From NCBI RefSeq assembly GCF_900129635.1, contig NZ_FSRB01000001.1, forward strand, positions 5,359,501 through 5,423,500: a stretch of 64,000 bases of DNA, in the 5' to 3' direction. Below the pieces are notes generated by a model, which had not been told where the DNA came from, made no database searches, and was given only the letters and a program-made list of their open reading frames with translations. Made by a program: the position numbers and the translations under genes. Position 1 is the first letter of the stretch. The number at the start of each line of letters is the position of its first letter. The DNA comes from Singulisphaera sp. GP187 (lineage in GTDB: Bacteria; Planctomycetota; Planctomycetia; Isosphaerales; Isosphaeraceae). This document shows positions 52,652 through 61,828 of this stretch, piece after piece.

Positions 52652-53129
52652 GATTTTCTCCCGAGGGTTGTGGTTGTCGCTTGGTGGTCTGATACGAGCC
52701 GGGGACGGCCCTGTAGCTGATGGCAACTCGGTTCCAGCCGTTGATGGTGACCACCGCCCAGGTCAAGTCCACCAGTTCCTTGTCCGAGAAATGCGGGCTC
52801 ACTTCGTCATGAACCGATTCGGGCACGCCATTGCCGATCCGCGTGAGCGTTTCGGCCCAAGTCAACGCCGCGCGCTCCCGCTCCGTGAAGAATGAGGTTT
52901 CCCGCCAGGCGTTGAGCAGGTAGATCCGCTGTTCGGTCTCGCCTTCCGCCCGGGCGTCTTTCGTGTGCATGTCGAGGCAGTAGGCACAGCCGTTGATCTG
53001 CGAGACCCGGATCTTGACCAGTTCCAGCAGGCTCGTTTCCAGGCCGCAACTTGCGAGGTAAGTCCCGATCGCGTACATCGCCTTCAACGGTTCAGGGGCC
53101 AGCTTCGCATAGTTAAACCGCGGTTCCAT
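52644..53129 (-). CDS. AhpD-like (carboxymuconolactone decarboxylase family) protein
   Basis: A 161-residue soluble protein with the AhpD fold: LELVKIRVSQINGCAYCLDMHTKDARAEGET holds the redox CxxC and proton-relay His, and RERAALTWAETLTRI plus ELVDLTWAVVTINGWNRVAISYR continue it. These proteins act as alkylhydroperoxidase-type reductants. ATG 53129 (MEPRFNYAKLAP) matches the family start. The stop overlaps the start of the cupin gene by 8 nt. Upstream is repeat B (53289-53361). Confidence 0.9.
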   Translation of the reverse strand: MEPRFNYAKLAPEPLKAMYAIGTYLASCGLETSLLELVKIRVSQINGCAYCLDMHTKDARAEGETEQRIYLLNAWRETSFFTERERAALTWAETLTRIGNGVPESVHDEVSPHFSDKELVDLTWAVVTINGWNRVAISYRAVPGSYQTTKRQPQPSGENHA

Positions 53130-53288
53130 CGTCTCCCTCCTTCTGGCCGTAGTGCTTGGCTTCGGGCCGGCAACGCGTTGCCGCCGCCGTCCGATCATTA
53201 GCAAGGACGAGGAGCGCGACGAATTCGTGACATCGGGAGCAAAACGATCGGAAAGACGCGTCGCTTTCTGGGTTCGCGAGCCTCAAAA

Positions 53289-53361
53289 GGCGAGCGGGGA
53301 GCGTCGGCTCCCTGTCTTTCGAAACCGTTTGAAGACAGGGAGTTGACGCTCCCCGCTCGTC
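53289..53361. repeat. Dispersed inverted repeat family B, copy 2
   Basis: Arms GGCGAGCGGGGAGCGTCGGC-TCCCTGTCTTT (53289-53319) and GAAGACAGGGAG-TTGACGCTCCCCGCTCGTC (53332-53361), a long hairpin. The same AGACAGGGAG/CTCCCCGCTCGCC module is nested inside the MITE at 16428-16695. Confidence 0.8.
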
Positions 53362-53395
53362 GGGAGGGGAGCAAGTTTGTCCTGGCTCGACCCGG

Positions 53396-54805
53396 CTAAA
53401 AGAGGTCGAGGATCGGCCGGCCCGTGCTGGCGCGGATCGAGAAGCCGTCGGGATGGATGGGCGTCTCGGGGGCGATGCCGAGGGTGTGGAAGAGGGTGGC
53501 CGCGAAGTCCTCGGGGGTCACGGGGCGGTCCATCACGTAGGAAGCCTGTTTGTCGGAGCGGCCGTAGACCTGTCCCCCACGCACCCCAGCGCCGGCGAGC
53601 ATGGCCGAATAGCAGTTGGACCAGTGGTCGCGGCCGATCGCCGAGGCGCCTCGACTGATCCTGGCCGTGCGGCCGAACTCACCCACGAGGACCACGAGCG
53701 TGGTGTCGAGCAACCCGCGCTGATCGAGGTCTTCAAGGAGCGCCGAGACCGCCTGATCGCAACAGGGTAAGGCCCAGCCCAGGCCGTTCCAGCCGTTGCC
53801 GAAGATGTCGATCCCACCGTTGCCGTGCATGTCCCAGGTCTCGAGGCTATTAAACTTCTCCCCGGGAGCAAGCCCGCACCAGCCCACGACGTTCACGAGC
53901 CGTACGCCCGCCTCGATCAAGCGCCTGGCCATCAACAGGTTCTGCCCGAGGGGGTGCCGACCGTACCGATCGCGGGCCTGGGCGGTTTCTTGATTGATGT
54001 CGAAGGCACGGCGAGCCGCCGATCCCTCGACCAGGTCGACGGCACGCTCGCGGAACCGCGACAAGGTGCCGAAGGACGTTTCACCTGCCGCGGGTCGAGA
54101 GCCGGGGACGCGACCACCCATCTCGCCCAGCAGTTGCATCCGGTTGTGGATCCGGTCGAGCGTCAGCCCTTCGGGCATGTCGAAGGCGTTGACCCGGAAG
54201 TTTGGGTTCGCGGGGTTGTCATCGTGCTGGACGCCTACCAACATGGGGGCATGGGCCATGCCGAGGAGGCCGCCCGACATGTAGGACGACTCCGGGGGCA
54301 TCGAGCCGCCGCTGAACTTTTGAAGCCAGACCTGGGAGGGGACCCCTTCTTCGGAAGGTCGGAGCTTGGAGACGACCGCACCGAACGAGGGGGCATTGAG
54401 TGGAGGGAGCGACTGCCCGGCCAGGAGCATCCGGTTGGCGATGTCATGAACCGGGACGTTATGACTCATCGAACGGATCACGCAATACTTATCCGCCAGC
54501 CGGGCCAGGCGCGGCATCAACTCGCCGACCTGGAACCCGGGAACCGTGGTGGCGATGGGCCGGTACGGCCCGCGGACTTCGGACGGGCCGTCGGGCTTGG
54601 GATCCCACGAGTCGATCTGGCTCAGGCCACCGTACTGAAAAATGAAGATGCAAGACGTTTCGCGAGCCGGCGGTTTCCCGTCTTGCCGGCGCGACCCCTC
54701 CGCGGCGAAAAGTTGGGGCAGGTTGAGGCCCAGGAACGGCAGGGCGCCCGTCGTGAGGACCCGTCTGCGGCTCCAGTTCGGGGGATCAGGCGTCTGGGGC
54801 GTCAT
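53396..54805 (-). CDS. DUF1501-family exported protein
   Basis: A 469-residue protein of the DUF1501 (sulfatase-like) family. A twin-arginine-type start SRRRVLTTGALPFLGLNLPQLFA suggests Tat export. The body shows FIFQYGGLSQIDSWDPKPDGP, SHNVPVHDIANRMLL, ALPCCDQAVSALLEDLDQRGLLDTTLVVLVGEFGRTARIS and GRDHWSNCYS, all typical of the family. Planctomycetes have many members, usually beside DUF1553/DUF1549 cytochrome-type genes; here none is adjacent, although a cytochrome c-like fusion gene lies directly upstream on the same strand (gap 77 nt). Enzyme activity is not established. ATG 54805 is chosen. Confidence 0.92.
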   Translation of the reverse strand: MTPQTPDPPNWSRRRVLTTGALPFLGLNLPQLFAAEGSRRQDGKPPARETSCIFIFQYGGLSQIDSWDPKPDGPSEVRGPYRPIATTVPGFQVGELMPRLARLADKYCVIRSMSHNVPVHDIANRMLLAGQSLPPLNAPSFGAVVSKLRPSEEGVPSQVWLQKFSGGSMPPESSYMSGGLLGMAHAPMLVGVQHDDNPANPNFRVNAFDMPEGLTLDRIHNRMQLLGEMGGRVPGSRPAAGETSFGTLSRFRERAVDLVEGSAARRAFDINQETAQARDRYGRHPLGQNLLMARRLIEAGVRLVNVVGWCGLAPGEKFNSLETWDMHGNGGIDIFGNGWNGLGWALPCCDQAVSALLEDLDQRGLLDTTLVVLVGEFGRTARISRGASAIGRDHWSNCYSAMLAGAGVRGGQVYGRSDKQASYVMDRPVTPEDFAATLFHTLGIAPETPIHPDGFSIRASTGRPILDLF

Positions 54806-54882
54806 GGCGTTTTGGTCTCCTTGGGTTGGCCAGGATATCCCAGATCGCGCGCCTGAGCCATGAGATTCATCCAATTCCGCGA

Positions 54883-56799
54883 TCAAGGCGCGGACCGCCG
54901 ATCCTGCGACGGCTCGCCCCGCGGTTTGCCCTGAAAGAATTCTTCCATGAACGTGTTGCGGGCGCCGGGGCGGGTCAGATCCTGACCGTCCTGCGTGAGG
55001 GCGAGAAAGAGGATCAGCATGTCATCGGTAGTCGCTTCCCCCCAGCGGACATCCTGGGGCGGGCGGTTTGGGTTGTGTGGATTCTCGGATGAGTTGTCGT
55101 ATAACCCTTCGATTTGAATGGTCGAGCCGGCCGGGATGGGGAGTGGCTCGCGAAGGTAATACGTGTCCTGGCGGTTGAAGTCCCAGTCGTCGATGGCGAT
55201 TAACGGCTGAATTCGGCCTCCAGGAAGCAGAAGGGTGGCCCGGAACCGTCTGCCGAGCCAGTGCATGTGCGGGGTCATCGCGTGGAGCGCCACGGGGATC
55301 GGGACGTTCAGGTTGGCGACGACCGAGATTGCCGGATCATCGGCCGGGAGGCGGAACTTGCCGACGTCCGGGCAGGCGGAGACCCATTCGAGCGCCTGGC
55401 GAACGGGCGTTTGGGAGAGGTAGAGGCCGAGTCGGGTGCGGTCGGTCTCGGGCTTGCCGCTCGGGTGGTAGTGAACCTGCATCACGACGTCGGCGTTCTT
55501 TGGCAGTTCCAGGCCGATCCCCGCGCCGAACGGATGGGCATCGTTGCCGGGGGTCCAGCCTCCGAGCAGTCCGAATATCTGATCGCCGGTGAACCCCGAA
55601 AAGCAGGGGTAGCCCGGCGTCGAATTGGCCGCATCGCGCCGGCGGCCCAGGCCTCGGGTGTCCACGTATCCAAACGTGTGGTGAACCACACGCGGGTTCC
55701 CTGGCTGGACCTCGATCGCGGTCAGGAATCGATCGTTGGCAAGCGCCGTGGGCATGACGAAACAGCGGTAGAGGTCGTCACCCGTCGCCGGGACCGGAAA
55801 CGGCTGGTCCATTTCCACAACCAGATCGGGGGGCCCCAGGGACCATTCTTGAGAGGGGAGATTTGCGGGAAGAGGATCGGTGTCGAACTGACCTTCGGGA
55901 GCGCCGGCGGCCGCCCATGCCTGGAGGGTCTGGATTTCCGAGGCGAGCAGCGTGCGGTCGTGCTTGAGCGGAGGGCCGAGCCCGGGCACCGGTTTCCAAG
56001 GGGGCATCAACCGCTGTTCGGTGACGGTCGCCAGGTCGTCGGCTCGTTTCGCGGCTTGAGCGTAGGTGGTGAGAGCGAACGGGCCGGACTGGCCCGGCCG
56101 ATGGCATGCTTGGCAACTGCGCTGAAGTATTGGAGCCACGTCACGGTGATATGTGGGCACAATCCTCGCTTTCTGGACCAGGGCAACCTGAGGCGCGGGG
56201 CAACCGGCCGGCTCGAGATAGGGGGCCGGCACCGGCCGATCGGAGAGCAACGCCTCGACCGCCGGGCGCAAGCCTGAACCCGGCTCACCCGGTCCCGACG
56301 CGGGGCCTGGGCCGTGGATCCGGCCTCGGTAGCGCAGCCGCCCTTCGTCGTCGAGCACGAACACCTCGGGAATCCGCGTCACTCCGAACTGGCGGACGAG
56401 GCTACCGTCCTGGTCGTGCGCAATCGTGGAAAATGCGAGCGGGTGCTCTCGATGATGGTTTTCGATCGATTCTCGGTGGGCGTCGGCATCGACGCAGACT
56501 CCCGCCCTGAAGAGCCGGTTGGCGGGGAAGTCGGTCGCGAGCCGAGTGAGGGTCATCCACGACTCGGCCGGGATCGGACATGCTTGGGAATAGAAGAGGA
56601 CGACCGCGAGGCCCGAGACGGGGGCCTGGAAATCGAGCTTCTCACCGTCGAGGGAACGTCTGACGACGGCTTGTTTCAAGAAGGGAGGCGCCGTGACTCG
56701 GATCGCCTCCAGGTCGGCCGGCGCACTGGCCCACCAGGCGGCAAGTGCTCCGGCCGTAGACGCAAGCAGTCCGCAAACCGTCAGTCGTCGCAGGCTCAC
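54883..56799 (-). CDS. Redoxin - cytochrome c - copper monooxygenase-like fusion
   Basis: A 638-residue exported protein. A signal peptide (RRLTVCGLLASTAGALAAWW) precedes a thioredoxin-like domain (about 40-170; VVLFYSQACPIPAESW, with a single Cys and not CxxC). A cytochrome c-type haem site CQACH follows at about 245, in ILQRSCQACHRPGQSGPF. The C-terminal half is a type-II ascorbate-dependent monooxygenase-like (PHM) domain with copper-ligand candidates VVHHTFGYVD, VVMQVHYHPSG and ALHAMTPHMHWLG. Planctomycetes carry this fused layout; substrate is unknown. GTG 56799 overlaps the stop of the upstream lipoprotein gene (GTGA), so they are translationally coupled. The missing resolving Cys suggests a peroxidase-like or structural redoxin rather than a disulfide reductase. 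Confidence 0.85.
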   Translation of the reverse strand: MSLRRLTVCGLLASTAGALAAWWASAPADLEAIRVTAPPFLKQAVVRRSLDGEKLDFQAPVSGLAVVLFYSQACPIPAESWMTLTRLATDFPANRLFRAGVCVDADAHRESIENHHREHPLAFSTIAHDQDGSLVRQFGVTRIPEVFVLDDEGRLRYRGRIHGPGPASGPGEPGSGLRPAVEALLSDRPVPAPYLEPAGCPAPQVALVQKARIVPTYHRDVAPILQRSCQACHRPGQSGPFALTTYAQAAKRADDLATVTEQRLMPPWKPVPGLGPPLKHDRTLLASEIQTLQAWAAAGAPEGQFDTDPLPANLPSQEWSLGPPDLVVEMDQPFPVPATGDDLYRCFVMPTALANDRFLTAIEVQPGNPRVVHHTFGYVDTRGLGRRRDAANSTPGYPCFSGFTGDQIFGLLGGWTPGNDAHPFGAGIGLELPKNADVVMQVHYHPSGKPETDRTRLGLYLSQTPVRQALEWVSACPDVGKFRLPADDPAISVVANLNVPIPVALHAMTPHMHWLGRRFRATLLLPGGRIQPLIAIDDWDFNRQDTYYLREPLPIPAGSTIQIEGLYDNSSENPHNPNRPPQDVRWGEATTDDMLILFLALTQDGQDLTRPGARNTFMEEFFQGKPRGEPSQDRRSAP

Positions 56800-57050
56800 C
56801 GCGACTTCCTCGGGCGGCCCGGCCCCTTCGGATTCGTCGCCCCTTCGGGCCGGTTCGGATCTTTCCAGGCCGCCCCCATGTTCTCCTGGACTTCGGGCGT
56901 CTCCTGCTCCTCGGGAGGCAACTTGGCGAATTCCTCGGGAGTGAGCTTCTTGTAAACAATCGAATCGTCGCGCGGGTTGCCACATCCCACGGAGCTGATC
57001 GTCACCGCGGTAAGTACGAGCTTGGCGATGTTGATGAAATGTTGATGCAT
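56796..57050 (-). CDS. Small lipoprotein coupled to redoxin fusion gene
   Basis: An 84-residue lipoprotein: hydrophobic start INIAKLVLTAVTISSVGCGNP with lipobox SVGC, then YKKLTPEEFAKLPPEEQETPEVQENMGAAWKDP and a basic Pro/Gly tail (GPGRPRKSR). It stops in the same four bases (GTGA, 56796-56799) where the redoxin-cytochrome c-copper gene starts, so the two are translated as a pair. It could anchor or deliver the partner at the membrane. Similar small PPLTAEQ/PEEFAKLPPEEQ lipoproteins occur in this window at 152-376. Confidence 0.8.
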   Translation of the reverse strand: MHQHFINIAKLVLTAVTISSVGCGNPRDDSIVYKKLTPEEFAKLPPEEQETPEVQENMGAAWKDPNRPEGATNPKGPGRPRKSR

Positions 57051-57111
57051 TGGCTTTCGTGTGTATGGAAAATTATGAGAAAACGTGTAGAGATGTCAAG
57101 CATTTCGGAAT

Positions 57112-57182
57112 CTCGTTCCCACGCAGAGCGTGGGAACGAGTTTTTCCCGCGAATTTCGGCCTCCGGGGCAGACAGACGGCCT
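57112..57182. repeat. Dispersed repeat family A, copy 3
   Basis: CTCGTTCCCACGC, AGA, GCGTGGGAACGAG, then TTTTTCCCGCGAATTTCGGC, CTCCGGGGCAGACAGACGG. Nearly the same as 4997-5065. It is followed directly by a family E copy (57181-57226). Confidence 0.8.
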
Positions 57183-57226
57183 GGGTTGCCACGGGTTGAG
57201 TTGGCCCGTGGCATCCAGAACCCAGT
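57181..57226. repeat. Dispersed inverted repeat family E, copy 2
   Basis: GTTGCCACGGGTTGAGTTGG and CCCGTGGCATCCAGAACCC, forming a CCACGGG/CCCGTGG hairpin. Related to 47741-47815. It lies between the lipoprotein and DUF1559 genes. Confidence 0.6.
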
Positions 57227-57278
57227 CAAAGTCGGCGATGCGAGTCGGGGCTGGCCCCGCCCCTTCGACTTGGGAAAA

Positions 57279-58226
57279 TCAGTAGCTATCGGCCGACACC
57301 ACCTCGCCGCCGGCCCGGGTTGAGAGGGCGCGATAGATCGACTTGGCGACGGACTCTTTGAGGAACCGGATCGACCCGTCCGAGAAGGCGAAGTTCACGC
57401 CGCCCGGATGCTGGCTTCGGAATGAGTAGATGCCGTTCTCTTCACTCGTAACGTCATCATTGATCGTGTGCAGGTTGAACTTGCCCCAGGTCGAAAAGTT
57501 GAGTCCGCGCGGATAGCCGTGGGCCCAAACGCCCTGCCCGCCCCGGAGTTGGCCGGCGCGGGTGGTGGTGGAGCCGAAGAAGTCGTTCTTCAAGGCGTAG
57601 TCTTGCTCGCCGATGAAGACGGTGTTCGAGGAGCCATCGGTGATCGCGCTGACGTTGATCGGCGGGCAAGCCACCGTGGTGAGCGGGCTGGTGGTGTCAC
57701 CGCTGTTTGTCGTCGAGGCGCCGATGATCACCCCTTTGGGCTCGCCATAGAGGTGGCGCCCGCTATAGAGGTTGGCGTAGGCGTTGCCGTTGGAGGTGGC
57801 ATAGCTCGTGGGGGCGAGATAGTCATTGTTCGCGACGTCGGGCTTCGAGTACGGCAGCGTCATCGAGGGGCAGAGATAGGCCTGGACCTTGGTGCTCGAG
57901 GTCGTTGTGTTGGCCACATGCCGTGGACCCACGTTCGTGTTATAGGCGGCGAAGAGCGGGGCCTGCTCCAGAAAAGGCAAGATGCCGGTATAGCAAGAAT
58001 ACTTGTCGTTCGCCTGGATCAAGGCGAACGGGAAGCAACCATTGGTGTCGTGGTAGTTGTGCATGGCCAAGGCCATTTGCTTGATATTGTTGACGCATTG
58101 GGCGCGGCGGGCGGCTTCACGGGCCGACTGGACGGCGGGCAAGAGCAGAGCGACGAGAACCGCGATGATCGCGATCACCACGAGAAGCTCGATCAGTGTG
58201 AAGCCACGTTTGCGTGAGGGAAACAT
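57279..58226 (-). CDS. DUF1559-domain protein (second copy)
   Basis: A 315-residue exported protein with pilin-like signal [40 protein letters not shown], then [21 protein letters not shown]. The domain ends with the [21 protein letters not shown] motif and the C-terminus VVSADSY, shared with 42127-43209. Likely a pseudopilin-type surface component. Not closely similar to the other copy in the middle part, so the two are old paralogues. Upstream promoter region is short (58227-58384). Confidence 0.93.
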   Translation of the reverse strand: MFPSRKRGFTLIELLVVIAIIAVLVALLLPAVQSAREAARRAQCVNNIKQMALAMHNYHDTNGCFPFALIQANDKYSCYTGILPFLEQAPLFAAYNTNVGPRHVANTTTSSTKVQAYLCPSMTLPYSKPDVANNDYLAPTSYATSNGNAYANLYSGRHLYGEPKGVIIGASTTNSGDTTSPLTTVACPPINVSAITDGSSNTVFIGEQDYALKNDFFGSTTTRAGQLRGGQGVWAHGYPRGLNFSTWGKFNLHTINDDVTSEENGIYSFRSQHPGGVNFAFSDGSIRFLKESVAKSIYRALSTRAGGEVVSADSY

Positions 58227-58384
58227 CGGTCTTTTCTCCTATGAAATCGAAGCGGGTGCATCGGGGAGAGCGTTGCGAACTCAAACCGCGGGGTGAGGGC
58301 GTGGGGGGGCCGGGCCGCATCCCGAGAACGGAACGCGAACGAACGGCCCGGCGTGGCGTGGTTGATCAGGGGCGGCTCAAGGAC

Positions 58385-59611
58385 TCAGGAGCCGGCCACC
58401 ATCATGCCGTGCATGCCGATGGCGACCGCCACGGACACGATGGCGCTGAGGACCAGGAGGATGACACCCAGTCGTCGTACATTCTTCATCTGCCACCACA
58501 TCAACAGGCCGGTGATGCCCCAACCGACCATGCAGACGAACATGACGTCGACCGCCACGGCCCAGATCCACCGTGAGTTCACCTGCGAGGGGTATCCGTG
58601 GGCGGTATGCAGTCGTAAGAGGAACCGGCGGTTGGAGAGCGGTTCACCGGCTCGAGGCGCAGCTTCCGGGCGGCCCGTGAGTGCCCCGGTTTGCATGTTG
58701 AATCCGACCCGCCAGACCTTGCCTTCCCCTTCCATCAGGAAATTGAGGTCGGGAGCCGCCGGTGCGCCGCCGCGCCCACCGCCCGCGCCCCCTCGTCCCG
58801 CGCGGCCACCCACCGGACCGCTGGGCGGTGCGGCGGTCTCCTGCGGTTCTGACTTGCGAGTCCCTTCCCCGCTTCGAGATCGTTCGGGGCTTTGACGCCC
58901 TTCCTCTCGTCGTCCGCCGCGCCGTTCCCCTGCTTTCTCCTGGGGTTCGTCGGCCGGGTTCGGGGTCTTTGTCTGCAGGGTTTGCGGGAGCCCGAACCGG
59001 GTCAGGAGCATGCTCACTGACTTGGTGACCGCCTCCAGCGGCGCCGATTCGAGTTTGATGGGACGGCGGGCGAACGGTGGCTGAGGCTCCCGCTCGGCTT
59101 CCTTGCGGCTCGGAGTTGTGCGGACCGAGCCGATCCCGCTGGCCAGGTCGAGACGAACCAGGTGATCCGTGTCCCCCCCCGGGATCGAGGTGAGGTATTC
59201 ACGGGCGAAGCCGGCCTCGTCGGGTTTCACCAGCCGATAACGAGGCGGCGAATTCGATTCCGAATCCGTGTCCCCCGCGGCGTTGATCGCGCGGACCACT
59301 TGGCTGGCCAGCACCTGCGGCGTCGGGAACGTCGCCAGCGGTGTCCCGGCCAGGTCGGCCGGTGCGATCGAACGTTGCTTTTGATCGACGTCGGAGAACA
59401 CCAGCGGGTGATTGAACAGCATGGCGGTGACGCCATACAGGAACACCCATGGGGTCATGAACAAGCCCGCGTAGAGGTGGGCTCGGCGAACCCACTTCAT
59501 CGACTGGTTGAACCGGGTCCGCGCTCGCGCTCGCACTTGTGCCTGCGATTGCGTCTGCGCGCCAGCCTGAGTCTGGGGACTCGCCTCGGATTCGGATTCG
59601 GCTATGGCCAT
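58385..59611 (-). CDS. PepSY-associated transmembrane protein
   Basis: A 408-residue inner-membrane protein. An Arg/Gln-rich cytosolic N-terminus leads to a first helix VRRAHLYAGLFMTPWVFLYGVTAML, a PepSY-TM-type sequence with conserved His (HLYAGL). A long periplasmic loop (about 120-320) includes a low-complexity stretch of Arg, Glu and Gly (RRGGRREEG; GRAGRGGAGGGRGGAP). Three C-terminal helices follow (WIWAVAVDVMFVCMVGWGITGLLMWWQM, LGVILLVLSAIVSVAVAIG). Relatives take part in iron-siderophore reduction or peptidase control. ATG 59611 (MAIAESESEA) chosen. Not clearly in an operon. Confidence 0.82.
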   Translation of the reverse strand: MAIAESESEASPQTQAGAQTQSQAQVRARARTRFNQSMKWVRRAHLYAGLFMTPWVFLYGVTAMLFNHPLVFSDVDQKQRSIAPADLAGTPLATFPTPQVLASQVVRAINAAGDTDSESNSPPRYRLVKPDEAGFAREYLTSIPGGDTDHLVRLDLASGIGSVRTTPSRKEAEREPQPPFARRPIKLESAPLEAVTKSVSMLLTRFGLPQTLQTKTPNPADEPQEKAGERRGGRREEGRQSPERSRSGEGTRKSEPQETAAPPSGPVGGRAGRGGAGGGRGGAPAAPDLNFLMEGEGKVWRVGFNMQTGALTGRPEAAPRAGEPLSNRRFLLRLHTAHGYPSQVNSRWIWAVAVDVMFVCMVGWGITGLLMWWQMKNVRRLGVILLVLSAIVSVAVAIGMHGMMVAGS

Positions 59612-59993
59612 GTTTGGCAGGTCCTCGGTGTTTTGAGCAGACCTCCGCGTTGCGGTCGCCAGGCACATTGCACGGACGTTGGACCGAGGCCGGACCAGAG
59701 CCCACGGTTCGTGTCGGTGCACAGCGATCGACCAGGCAACCTCGAAAACGCAGATCCTTCTCTGCTCAGGGACTTCAAGTCCCTCGTTTCGTTGGGGAGC
59801 AATCAAGTCGAATCACGTCGACTTCGGCGGAATCGAACCAGCAAGAGCGTTAGTAAAGCCTGTTGAGACTGAGTTTCAATGCCAGCGAAGACTGACAGTA
59901 ACGAGCGGCCCCCCCGCGCGTCAAGAATCATTTTTTTCAAAGAGGGGATCGGCCGGGCCGCGGCAAGGGGGGGCATGCTGTTTTCGATTCCGA

Positions 59994-60028
59994 GGCGAGC
60001 GGGGAGCGTGATGAGCTCCCCGCCCGCC
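59994..60028. repeat. Dispersed repeat family B, short copy
   Basis: A hairpin GGCGAGCGGGGAGC-GTGATGA-GCTCCCCGCCCGCC between the PepSY gene and the secreted protein gene. Same module as 53289-53361, lacking the AGACAGGGAG part. It may act as a 3' hairpin of the minus-strand secreted protein gene at 60066. Confidence 0.6.
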
Positions 60029-60065
60029 TGGAAGCGATCCCAACGGGAGGTGTGCTCGCGGGTTC

Positions 60066-61196
60066 TCAAGGGCCGGTCGGGCCCGCGAGGACGGGTTCGA
60101 GGCTGACGTCGTCGATCCAGACTTCGCCGATCCGGGTGTTGTTCGGGTCGGTGAGCCGGAACTCGAGGGCCAGGGAGGTGGCCTCGCGGTCGGTGTGGAA
60201 GATCCGCTCGACTTTGGTCCAGCGGCCGACCTTGGTCATGCACTCTTCCTGGGCGGCGTCGTAGAGGGGCTTGTAGACCGTGGGGGTTTCTTTGTACTGG
60301 GTGATTCGGACGCGACAGCCGCCATCGGTGCCGGACGCGATCAGGTACCAGTATTTGAGCCGCATCTTGGTGGCATAGCGGACCGGCCGTTCGGCGAACT
60401 TGTAGTGTTCGTTGCCGGGGACGTGCGCTTCGAGGTGGAGGCTGTCCGGGCCCGAGATGAAGTGGCGGGTGTCGCGACGGTCCTCGGGAGGAGCGGGCCA
60501 GGTCGCTTTCGGCAGCGCGAGGTACTGCTCGCGCTCCATCGGTATGAGGTCGCGGAGGACCGCTGACCCGAGGTGGAGCTCGACCGTGCGCTGGCTGAGC
60601 AGCGGGTCGTAGTCACCATAGAGCGCGTGCAGGTGCTCGAGCCGGAGCCGGACGCGCATGACCGCGCCGGGGGCGAGGCTCAGGAGCGGCTGAGCGGGGT
60701 GTTCGGACGACTCCACGGCCGGCTTCGCGGCCGTGATCGGCGGACTGTCCAGCTCGTCGTTCGCCCAGATCTGCAAGACGAGCCGTTCGCGACAGCGTTG
60801 ATGATCGTCGGCCGAGGCGATCACTTCACTCGTGCTCGACCAGCCCGCTTGGCCCAAGATCGAGAGCGACGACAACCGCGGCACGGCGTGGTTGGCGATC
60901 CGCGAGTTCGACACCCAGCCCTCCAGCTTGGCCTGGATCTCGGCCGGGGCCGCGACGATCTCGGTTGGTCCTTCGTGGCGCAGTCGGTAGTCGACTTGCC
61001 ACCCCCCTTGATCCTGGACGATCGAACGTTCCACGACCACCAGGGTGACCGGTTCGAGGGCGGCCGCCCTGGCGCGGACGCTGAGGCACGAAGCGGCGAC
61101 CACGGCAATTGCGGTCAATGCCGCGAGCCAACGCGATTGCTCGGAAGCGGTGGACCGTCGGCGGGGAGCATGCGGGTTCGGTGAAAACAGGGCCAT
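60066..61196 (-). CDS. Secreted planctomycete hypothetical protein
   Basis: A 376-residue protein with a signal peptide (WLAALTAIAVVAASCLSVRARAAA). The mature part has beta-rich segments; the middle region (ALEPVTLVVVERSIVQDQGGWQVDYRLRHEGPTEIVAAPAEI) and the C-terminal jellyroll-like part (LRLKYWYLIASGTDGGCRVRITQYKE; EFRLTDPNNTRIGEVWIDDVSLEP) resemble carbohydrate-binding sandwiches, but no family is certain. The conserved IGEVWIDDVSLEP ending is common for planctomycete secreted proteins. No enzyme motif is visible. Monocistronic. Confidence 0.7.
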   Translation of the reverse strand: MALFSPNPHAPRRRSTASEQSRWLAALTAIAVVAASCLSVRARAAALEPVTLVVVERSIVQDQGGWQVDYRLRHEGPTEIVAAPAEIQAKLEGWVSNSRIANHAVPRLSSLSILGQAGWSSTSEVIASADDHQRCRERLVLQIWANDELDSPPITAAKPAVESSEHPAQPLLSLAPGAVMRVRLRLEHLHALYGDYDPLLSQRTVELHLGSAVLRDLIPMEREQYLALPKATWPAPPEDRRDTRHFISGPDSLHLEAHVPGNEHYKFAERPVRYATKMRLKYWYLIASGTDGGCRVRITQYKETPTVYKPLYDAAQEECMTKVGRWTKVERIFHTDREATSLALEFRLTDPNNTRIGEVWIDDVSLEPVLAGPTGP

Positions 61197-61828
61197 GGGA
61201 TTCGTCCTTCCATGGGAGGGGAGGAGCCACGCCAGTCATTCGGAAGAGTGGCTCAAGATCGTCGCGGCCCCCACGGGTCGATCCGTCGACCGCCAGGGTT
61301 TACCACAACGCCAGGGCAGAGAACCGAGGGGCGTGCGATCGCCCAACTTAAAGACACTCTATATTAATTGATAGGATCGGAGGTCGAATTTGGCAAGTCG
61401 CCATGTTCTTCTCTCCAATGATTCAAGCGAGCGGTCGTCCGGTTTTGAGGGCCGGGACTTTCCCTTGGAGACGTTGTCGAAACGGTGGCGAGGGTTGCAC
61501 GTGTCTTGATGAGTCGGTGAGTTCGTGACGCGTTGCGCACGAATCACTTGAACAGTTTCGTGATTCGACGGCTGTTTCTGCGTGGGGTGGGCTGAGCTCA
61601 CCCGAGAAAGGTTTCGAGTTTGCAGACTGAGCACGTCGAACGGCTTGCCGATGAGTGGTCTCCCGGGTTGGCTTGGGACGTCACCTCGGGCCGGAATCGA
61701 AATCGATTTTCTCGAGACTTGCGCTGGGATGCAATGCAAGCAAAATCCGCACGGCTTCCATGTCTACGGAAATCGTCACTTCGTCTTGGTGCGGTGCGTT
61801 CGAGGGGTGAATCGCGGTGGGTTGTTCT
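61197..61828. other. Non-coding stretch
   Basis: About 630 bases with no convincing gene or RNA. Neighbouring genes on both sides are on the minus strand, so it likely holds the promoter of the secreted protein gene (60066-61196). Confidence 0.4.
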
